DNA from: Branchiostoma floridae
Taxonomy: Eukaryota > Chordata > Leptocardii > Amphioxiformes > Branchiostomatidae
Assembly: GCF_000003815.2 (NCBI RefSeq)
Contig: NC_049985.1
Coordinates: forward strand, 8,269,402 to 8,333,401
Direction: 5' to 3'
Length of the DNA: 64,000 nt
A program made the position numbers and the translations under genes. The notes under the pieces were generated by a model. The model was not told the DNA's origin and searched no databases. It saw only the letters and a program-made list of their open reading frames with translations. Below are positions 36,352 to 46,600 of the stretch, piece after piece. How positions within the stretch are numbered: position 1 is the first letter of the stretch; the number at the start of each line of letters is the position of its first letter.

Positions 36352-37656
36352 ATGGTGAAGAAGACGGAGCTGTACCAGCCCGTGGGCTGGCTGTTGACCG
36401 TGCTGGGGCTGGTGACAGTCGGTCTGGGGGCGGGAGGAGACCGAGTAGGTCTGACTACAGCCACCGTCTGTGTGTGTACCGGACTGGGGGTAAGTGTGCC
36501 GACATTTCAACCCAGGATTCAGGGGTTAAAAATCCGTACTTCCTACACCTGTGCATGTTCTTGCCACCAAGTACAATAAGGACATGCTGACTAGATAGCT
36601 TTTAACAACGCTTGCAGCTAGATGTACAAACGTCAGGCGTGACAGGTGGCTCAGTCTGATATAACCAACTGCTGCCATGCTTCGTGCAGGCGAAGCTGGT
36701 ATGTCACGCCGGAGGACGGTTACTACTATATGAGCCATACAGGGACAGATAAATGATAACTTGATTACTAGCACTCCACAATACATATTGTACAAACGTA
36801 TATGGCAACGTGTACAACGGAGGAAACTAATCTACTTCACAAAAGACTATATAGTGTAGGATGGAATCATATACATGTACTTCGTATTTTTTGTGGAACT
36901 TCTAATGTCCAGGTACTTTTACGGTACCGCCTTACATTCGCAACCAAGGGATTATGGTATTTCTATATATACTAGTACCTTAATTTGCTCTGTTGCTAGT
37001 ATTGAAGATCACAGATAATGCATAACGCATGGTATTTGAAACATTCAAATCAAAAGTCATATTTCGCTTCTATTCCAATTAACAAACCCTTCCATCAGCA
37101 GGATTTCGGAATAAAATCTTTCAGATCAAACTTTTATTTTCCTGTAATCACAAATACAGGTCGCTGTCGCTGGTATTGTTGGTATCATCTGTGGTCGGAA
37201 GTCTGAAGAAGGCCAGCTGGTGAGTACATTTCCATATACCAGCCTCCCCTAGCTATAGTCATCAGCCTCGGTGGTCCCGAATAGCCATGATGCCGTATAT
37301 TTGTGTCAGGTCTAGAGACTTGACGATCGACGAGCTTTGACCGTATATGTTGATCACTGACAACTCTAAAATTTGCGCGATGATCTAAAGGTGTGTATAT
37401 GATTTGATGATTGCTGCAGACCTGTATAGAAATGGGTCGCTTTGTCTTTCTCGACAGAATGTTTGGACCGTGGGTCTGACCTTGTCTGCGACGCTCCTGT
37501 CGGTCACGGCCTTGGTGCTGAACCTACAGCCACTGGTGTGTGCCGACCCTCCGGACTGGACGGGCGACGTTACAGGCTACCATCAGGGGTACGACGGAGC
37601 CATACGCGATGTCGCCCATGAAGCCAAGTACCAACACGGTCTGTCCACCTGTTACC
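36352..37656 (+). CDS. MS4A-like head of the composite gene (helices 1-3)
   Basis: Exon 1 (138 nt, 46 codons) has GWLLTVLGLVTVGLG, alignable with GWTLIVLGSLSVILG of gene 1. Exon 2 is exactly 60 nt and reads GIVGIICGRKSEEGQL, against GIVGVFSGKSPTNKGL in gene 1. Exon 3 starts NVWTVGLTLSATLLS and ends helix 3 before a Cys-containing loop. Phases 0 and 0 match genes 1-4. Read without splicing, exon 3 meets a TAG at 37740-37742. Confidence 0.75.
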
Positions 37657-40600
37657 GTACTTGTACCGTACAATATGCGTTTGACAGACCATGTCGTGTA
37701 CCGTTTGTGATAAATTTCGATTATTCTATGGATGGTGGTTAGACATCCTGATAATGAGATACTCCATGCAAAAACTACACAAGCAACTGGGTACGTTTTG
37801 TAAACGGTCAGACGTTTCAGGCAGCATTCACTGTCTTTCGTCAGTGACTGAACACAATCTGAAGTCAAACAGGAATTGAACCCAAAGTATGAACTGATAT
37901 GTGAAAACAGTTGTAAGAGGGATCGATTGAAGACGAAATTTTGGTTGTTGATTCTTTTATGACAGGAGAACCCAATCCTTCAGCGCCCAAGTACGGCCTT
38001 GCCTGTGAACATCAGACCCTGACTGCAACCTGCCCAGCTGGCCAGGTCATCCGCATCGTGTCGGCCCTGTACGGCAGAACCCAGCCCGAAGCCGTCTGTG
38101 GCGGTGCAGTGTACACCACCCAGTGCCGCAGTACAACCAGTCTGACGGTGGTACAGGATCGCTGTAACGGCCAGCAATCGTGCTCGGTTACAGCAAGCAA
38201 CAGCGAGTTCGGAGATCCATGCGTTGGCACATTCAAGTACCTGGAGATCGAATACGAATGTACTTTTACCGAAAGTGAGTACTAGTCACCATTTCTTCTC
38301 AATGGTGCAACATGAGTTCATTCTTTTTAGGATTTAGTAAATGATACAAATGTACTTGTCTTTCGTAGCCACAAACGGTGTGTACATTTCATACAGTACG
38401 ATTTACGTGGCTGTAATTAATCGTTTAAGGTACCTTCGCTCTTAAAATATTCAGTCTTTTGTATTCCAAACCAAGTCAGATGCTGAAGCTAAACGGGACT
38501 CTTAAAATGGGAAGCAAACTTTGCATCCCAAGGGTCGATCCGTGGTTTCTCTTTCATTGATAGATTATCCTGCTTCCAACGATATTTCTTTATCAGATGA
38601 ATATAAAATGGGCATTCAGTTGTAATATTGTCACTGACATTGTTCGGTTCTATTTTCAGGTCTTCGCGGCCCTAACCTGGCCCAAGGGAGACCAACACAG
38701 CAATCAAGCGTGGCGCACGACGGCGTGCCTGCTCGGGCGGTGGACGGCGTCTTGGACGGCGTGTACAGCGGGGATTCCTGTACCCACACCCAGCTAACCG
38801 ACAACCCGTGGTGGCGGGTGGACCTGGGCAGCTCACGCAGCATCGGCGATGTCGTCATCTTCAACCGACAGGACTGCTGCTCGGAAAGGCTGAATCCCTT
38901 CCAGGTTCACGTGGGAATTTCTCCTGATGACGTGGGCTCCAACCCGACCTGTGGCGGGGACCACACGGTGCCGGCGGGACAGGCAGCCGTCACCGTGGAC
39001 TGCCGTGGTCACACGGGCCGGTATGTGGGGATCATGCTACCGACCAGGCAGTACCTCACTCTTTGTGAAGTCCAGGTGTATGAAGGTATGGATGTTAATT
39101 TGATTGCCCAAAGATATCTGAAGAACCTACAATGTGAAGAATGTCAATAAATGTCCATTGCACTTTGTTTCTCGCCTTTTGGTGATCAACATTTCATAGG
39201 ATAAAATCAAATTTTGTATCAGTTCTAGTCGCTGACGGCCCACTGCTGACGGCCTATATATTTTTGTGGGTACAATCAGATCTGAGCAATCACTTTAAAA
39301 CCCATATTCTAGCAATCCTTGCTTGATTTTCATGGAATTTTTCGGTCTCAACATATCGCCAGACATTAATGTTGCGGATGCCCTTCCTCAGATGTACAGG
39401 TAGAGCGCCTGGGGTGCTGGGCGGACACCGCTGACAGGGCCATCCCTACGGTGGAGGGATCGGACCCGAGGCTGGACGGACCTTACCAGTCACGCCAGCG
39501 GGCCTTCCAGAAGTGCAAGGCTGTGGCGCAGAGTCAGAACTTCAGTATCTTCGCCCTTCAGGTGTGTCTGAAGGAGCTCAAGTGCGCTGATTTTATTGGA
39601 ATAATCATAATTCTACGTTTACATACGCCAAAAAGCGGTTACTCAAGCAACTGAATATGATTTTGGAAACGGTCAGACGTTTCAGATAGCATCCACTGTC
39701 TTTCACCAGTGACACTGAAGAGATCTGCAAGAGATTGGTTTTCAGTGTCTTCAGCTCTTTTGTATTCATAGTTAGGGTATAAAAACAGTTTCTTCCAGAT
39801 CTCTTCAGTGTCACTTACAAAATCATATCCAGTTGCTTGAGAAACTTATTACCTGGATGTCTAAATTTCATCGACGAAAGTTTACACGATTCTTTACTTA
39901 CCCCATGATCCATGTGTTCCCTTTGTCTGTATCCTCGTGTTTTAAATTCAGTACTCAACGTGATGCTTTTATTCCCGTGTAGAATGGAGGTTGGTGTGCG
40001 TCCTCTGCAGGGGCTGGGGGCACCTACAGGATGTATGGGCCTTCGGGAGACTGTCGAGCTGACGGCAGAGGCGGTCCTTGGGCAAACGAGGTCTACAAGA
40101 TAATTCGACGTGAGTTCTACTTTATATGTATATGCCTCAAGAATCAAAGTGTTTGATTTGAATTGGACGGCCATGTAACTGATTTCATTGAACCATACCT
40201 GAAGTTATGTACAGGCTTTTCATTTGACGTCATCTGCGCTATGTTGGATTACAGCGTACGTCAGTAAACCACGCGAAGATGCTACTGCTTAATTCAATTA
40301 CACGCCAACATGGTCGTCGGAGGATTCAAATTATGATTAGTATGACGTCCTATTCTATCCCCTCTGATCGCATCCAATCCGGTTTAATACTCCGCTCTTT
40401 CAGACGACTTTTAAAGCCTAGTAGGCAACCTCGCCGACCAACTTCCAACCACAGATAACCTTGCTCACGACTAACTTCCAATTATGGCCTGGAGAAGGAC
40501 GGTAGGCCATGGTAGGCTATGTGTACGTGTGAAAGGGGCTGCAGGCCGTAGCCAAGCTTCTACATGTGTTTGAAAACCGACCGCGTGTTTCTTGTATGTA

Positions 40601-43600
40601 GGTGGAAGCTTGCAGAACGAGCTGGTGTGTGAGCACCAGACGGTGTCCCTGCAGTGTCCTGACGGGCAGCAGATCCGCGTGGTGAGCGCCTCTTACGGCC
40701 GGACCGACGAGACCGTGTGCGGCGGGCCCGTCCACACCACCCGCTGTAGTAGCAGAACCAGTCTAACGGTGATGAAGAAAGTGTGCGACAACCGACAGTC
40801 GTGTGTCGTTTCTGCGGAAAACAGCGTGTTCGGAGATCCGTGCGTCGGGACATTCAAGTATCTGGAAGTAGCGTATGCGTGCAACCCAGCACCAGGTATT
40901 AAATAGCACAGATGTACTCGTGTGATGTTGAACCATGCAATTCATAGACTAACTGTAGTTAAACCTGGCATCGATTAGAAAAAAATTGTATAGTGATGTT
41001 CATGTTTACCTCCTTGAAAACGGAAGCATCCTCAGCTTCCGATTGCTTGAACGTTTGTTTGTCTTGGTGTGCGTGCAAGTTTGTTCCCGTTGGCCCTGGT
41101 TGAAGATGTATGTAGTAAGATGTAAGGCGGAAGTGGTGTAAGTTAATTGGAGACTTTCAGGATGAGAAGATTGGTCCGGGTCCAATGTTGTGCAGTAGGC
41201 CTGGCCTGGCTCCAAAGTCCCACAGCAAAATGGCACAAACGGAATTAGCGATAAAATCACAATAAATGCTGAAACAAGACATTTACAAAAACTGTATTTC
41301 ACGGAGGTATGAGACCTTTGATTTCTGGTTGTGATTGTGTTTTCCCCAGAGCCCCCACCGCCCGTCACACCGCGCTACCTTGGCTGCTATGAGGACCATC
41401 CTGAGAGGGTTTTCCCCTCAGACCGCATGGATTCTGATGGCATGACTTCAGACTTGTGCATCCGACACTGTCGGGAATACGGACATCAATATGCGGGTAC
41501 GTTAGGGATTATCACACACTTGTTATATTTCTATGTACAGTTTTAACAACATCAAATCCATTTCTGCGAATAACACGCCCGGTGTCTTCTTGGCCATCTT
41601 TTCCCTTTTCTTGTAACGTATTTCTACACTGAACGCAGTAGCTATTCTTAACAGAATCCACCACGAAAAGATATAAACTAAAAGTACCTCCTTTGTTTAG
41701 CCACCCAGTACGCCCATGAGTGCTGGTGCGGCTCCCAGGGCGATTTTGTCGGGATTGGAGTGCGCCGGCCGGACTCGGAATGCGATCTCCCATGTCCAGG
41801 ACGTTCCATGTCAGACGAGATGTGCGGAGGGACCTGGAGAATGTCCGTCTACAGGACCGGCCGCGCAGAAGGTAGGATAGTAACTCTTCCCCTGTCCCTG
41901 GTGCTGAAAACACCTTCCCTGACCTTAAAACACTTTCCCTGTCCTTAAAAACACTTTCTCTTTCCATTAAAACACATTTCCTGTCCCTCAAGACACCTTC
42001 CCTGTCCCCTGGTGCTGAAAACACTTTCCTTGTCCCTGAAAACAGTTTTCCCTGCCATTAAAACACTTTTCCTGTCCCCTAAAGACACTACCCCTGTCCC
42101 CTGGTGCTGAAAACACGTTCCCTGACCCTTAAAACACTTTCCCTGTCACTGGTGCTGAAAACACTTTCCCTGACCATTCAAACACTTTTCCTGTCCCTCA
42201 AAACACTTTTTTTGTCCCTCAAAACACTTTCCCTGTCCATGAAAACACTTTCCCTGTCCTTGGTACTGAAAATCTTTCCCCGACCCTTTTAACACTTTCC
42301 CTGTCCCTTAAAACACTTTCCTTGCCTGTGAAAACACTTTCCCTGGTTCTGAAGTCACTTTCCCTGTCCCTGGTATTGCAAATACTTTCCCTGTCCCTGT
42401 ACTTATAGATTCGGGTGTGGTGACCACGAGACCTATGTCATACACCAGGCCATTTGTGAGCAACTACAATTTCACAGTGTCATACCTTTACCATTCGATA
42501 TATTAAGAATTGTTTAGTGTTAGAAAATGTGCCTTTTGCCACATCTCTATCTGCTAGCCCCGTCACACCCGTTGCCGATTGAGACTACCCATAGTCAGCT
42601 ACAGCGGCTCGGTTGTTGGACTGACACTATCGACCGCGCCGTACCCACCCTGGAGGGCTCCGACCCCCGCCTGGACGGACGGTACGAATCACGCACTGAC
42701 GCCGTCAGGAAGTGTCGCGATGCCGCCGCTAGACGGGGATACACCGTGTTTGCCATTCAGGTGGGTCTTCATGTACATTTTGTACATGTATTAACTGTAA
42801 AGCTGCAGGGGGCATAAGTTGGACGGACGCCTCCGTTGAAACAAGTGCTTTTAAAAAAGCTGGCATTTTGCCAATGTTTGCGTGTGTGAACGTTTTTTTC
42901 TAGTTATTAGAATGTCATATAAATAGAACAGAGTAACTAAACCTGATATTGGCGCATGGAGAGATTCACATATGTGCCTGAATCTAGATCTAGACGCCAC
43001 CTGTTAAAATTTGCGTGAACTGCAGCAAATTTCACTACACTGCCTGTTTTTGAGTGAGCTCTGTTGCGGGGCATTTTTAATTTTTTTTTTTTTAATTTTT
43101 ATTTCTATTCGGCAAAAAAACGAAGCGGCGAATCCGTTAACCAAAGAAATAAATTGGTGTGGCCAAATGGATGTAAAAATTAGTATTTTAATGGATGTAA
43201 AAAAGAAGAAAAAAAATCTACCTCCCCGGATTCGAACCGAGTGCATTGGTTTAGAATGCGTAAACTTTAACCACTGCGCCAGTGCGAACATGTTGGAAAA
43301 ATGCCTGTTTTAACAGGTTTAGAAATGTTTGGCATGGATTGAACAGGTCCGTTCATCTCAACATCACTCCATCACAACGGCGACTATTCTGGCCTCAGAG
43401 CATTTTGCCGCTAAGGCGGCAAAATGCAAAAAACTGTTCTTCGTTTTCTAACGTGTGACTAAAGAATGGGTCCAACAGTAGTCCTTTTGCGCTAGAGTTT
43501 GGACATCCGTACTCAATTTTTGTTTCACATAATAATAATAATTGTGCATTGCTATCTGTCGTTCTTAGAAATAATTATACTGTGTATCTTTTACAGAATG

Positions 43601-46600
43601 GGGGATGGTGTGCTGCGTCGGCCAACGCACTGCAAACCTACCATAGGTACGGCCGGTCGGACGCTTGCCGGGCCGATGGTGAGGGAGGCCCCTGGGCAAA
43701 CGAAGTCTACAAGATTGTAACAGGTAAGTTTGTTTTTCAAATGGTTTGAGATTTTACGTGTTTTGTACAAGTTATCTGTTAAAGACAATACATCACTTTT
43801 GACAATATATCATAATGTCATCATGGAGAAATTAAACTTCGCCGACTCAAGAAATTCGGACTCGCCGGAATTTCAGACCTCTTCAGTTACCTGACCCAAC
43901 TGCTCTGGATGGGAGACTTAAAGCACGTGTAACGTCAGCAATGGGTCAAACGTTGTTGGAAGTCAATACCCCCCCATCTCAGTAAGATAAAGAGAACATT
44001 ACAATCCGTGTCCGTGTGTCATCTAGCGACCAATAACACCAATAGCTTTAAAAAGCTGCTGTCATTTCTTATATTTAACAAAACGCCTCTTTCCGTCACA
44101 CCAATTGCAACCTTGTCCTTCAGGCCCTCAACTGCAGCCAGGCTTGGTGTGCGAACACTCCACCATGTCCATACAGTGTCCTGCTCACAAGGTCATCCGT
44201 ATCCAGTCGGCCATGTACGGCCGCGCGCCCGGCGGGTCAGTCTGCGGTACTGTCTACACCGGAGCGCCGTGCAGGAGCCCCACCAGCCTCCCGGTCCTGC
44301 AGGAGCGGTGTGACGGCAGGGAGGCCTGCTCGGTACAGGCCGAAAATGGCGTCTTTGGCGATCCGTGTGTCGGAACGTTCAAGTATCTGGCAGTGGAAAA
44401 TGAGTGCGTCGGCGTTTCAGGTTAGTACGACATTTTCTATTCCAAACGTTTAACAAAGGTGGCCCCAAATTCGCCATCTCTTTCTCTAAATCATGATGTT
44501 TTGAAGGTGAATTGAACCAAGAGATATCGTTCTTAACTATCTTCTGTAAGTTTTATATGCATGTAACGTTATGAAACGCCATCTGTCTACTGGGTCTTGT
44601 CCAACCAAATGTATTGCACCGGCTTCCATGTCTCAAATGGTTTCATTGGTACCTATGTAAAGGCGTTAATTCGTTTCAACTATAAATACACTCCGTGCCA
44701 TTGTAAATGGTACAAGTCTAGTGGATACTACCCGAAACGTCTGACTGTTCCCAAAATCATATCCAATTGCCTGAGCCACTGGCCCACTGCTATTGAACAT
44801 GACTAAATCTATACATACTGGTTAGGGAAGAAAACTATTATATGCATGTTGGAATGTTCAAATTACGAACATGACTGACCTGCCGTCTACATGTCCAGGC
44901 TACAAGGGCTGTTACGAGGACACGGAGTCCCGCAGGTTTCCGGCGGACTTCATGTCGTCTGAAGAGATGACGTCAGAGATGTGTGTACGTCACTGCAAGG
45001 GTAACGGTCATGCTTACGCTGGTGAGTCATCATGTCATATATCATATCTTCGGATTCATATCTTAAACATCAAGACAAACTTCTCTCTGACACGATCACA
45101 AAACGTTGAACTTGCGCCATGACTTGTTACCACTGTAAAGACCCAGTCACATCACCGTACGATCGTTAAAACCTGTAAGGGCATTCTTCTTGGAAAAGTC
45201 GTATGTGTCCTACAAAATCCAGCTGTCAGAAAGCACTGTGTTAGGTCCCTGTCGACGATTGTTTCTGTCAGGACCTGCTTGAAAATTCTACGGCATCAAA
45301 GTCGTATGACAAGATATCGTTGTCATGCGGTATAAACGTATCACATGTGACCGTTTTCTCCAGCTACTCAGTACTCCCGTGAGTGCTGGTGCGGATCGGA
45401 ACATCACTTCGACGGTCTCGGCAGCCGCCGCCCGGAGACGGAATGCGACAAGCCGTGCCCGGGTAATGCGGACCAGTGGTGCGGGGGGACGTGGAGGATG
45501 TCCGTGTACAGTGTTCAGGATCGCAACGGTAAGAATCGAGCTCAACATAGGCTTTAGCTTATTTTGGACATCTTTAAGGCCAGGGTACTGACTTACTTTT
45601 AGACAGTTTTGTTGGCCTTTCTATTATGTAAAGTTTAATGTCTTCATGATAAAGGCAACTCTTTTTTGGCCGGACCTTTTTTTTTATTCGCAGGCTCGCA
45701 TCAGTTTTGGGGTTCCCAGAGGATGTCATCCATATAATCAAATCAACATGGCCTTACGCAAAATTTGCGTAAGACAATATTAGAAAGACACTGACGAAAC
45801 ACCTTAAAAGATGTCCAAAACAAGCTGAAGCCTACCCTCTGCTTGAAGAGTAATGATCCAGTAAATCTTATCAGATGATGTCTATGTAAATGACATCTAC
45901 CTTGCTACAGTTGTCGGGTATATGTAGTTTCTATCTTTTAAATTTATGAATATCTACAGGAGTCTCTTTATTTGACGGAAGGACAAAACAAATCTTTATG
46001 TTCTAACAGTTTGTGAGGCTCCCAGCACAGACACCCAGTACCGGTACCGCTGGGACCTGCCCCGATTGACAGAAGACCGCTTCACGTTTGATGTTCAGGC
46101 CAACAATGACGTCCATGTGGGTTTGTCATCGCAGAGCCAGGACCTGGACGACATGTATGAAATTGTCATTGGTGGCTGGTCCAACACACAGTCTGTCATA
46201 CGGAGGAGCAAGCAGGGCAACAACCTTGTGACGGTCTCGACATCCGGTCAGTTCTGATACTTTGTAGTAACATTGTTCTTATTTCACCCGTGAGAACAGC
46301 GTTCTTGTTTTTGGTCTGTTTGTTTATTTGTCGTGGTGTGTGTGCAAGTTTCTTTCCACTGGCAGGGGTCCAAGTTTTTTCCAGGGCTGAGTTGTAAATT
46401 GAGACTGTCAGGATGCAAAGATTGAGCTGGCCTGCATCTAAATTTCTTTTGCAGACTGGCAGGAGGCACACGGCCAAAAGTGAGGAACCCAGGGATGGCA
46501 TGTGTCAAAGAGTGGAGCAGAATGAGTCAAATGGACATGGTTGTTATATTTTGTAATTACTTGACTCTACTATGAATGTTCCCACCATTAACTACTAAGA

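Noticed and set aside
37458-37662. Donor at 37662 for exon 3 of the composite gene
   Set aside because: Phase is right, but the join to the first SUEL exon creates a TGA; 37656 or 37638 keep the frame open.
43215-43290. tRNA gene on the minus strand
   Set aside because: B box and anticodon-like stem are present, but acceptor ends do not pair; better explained as a SINE.
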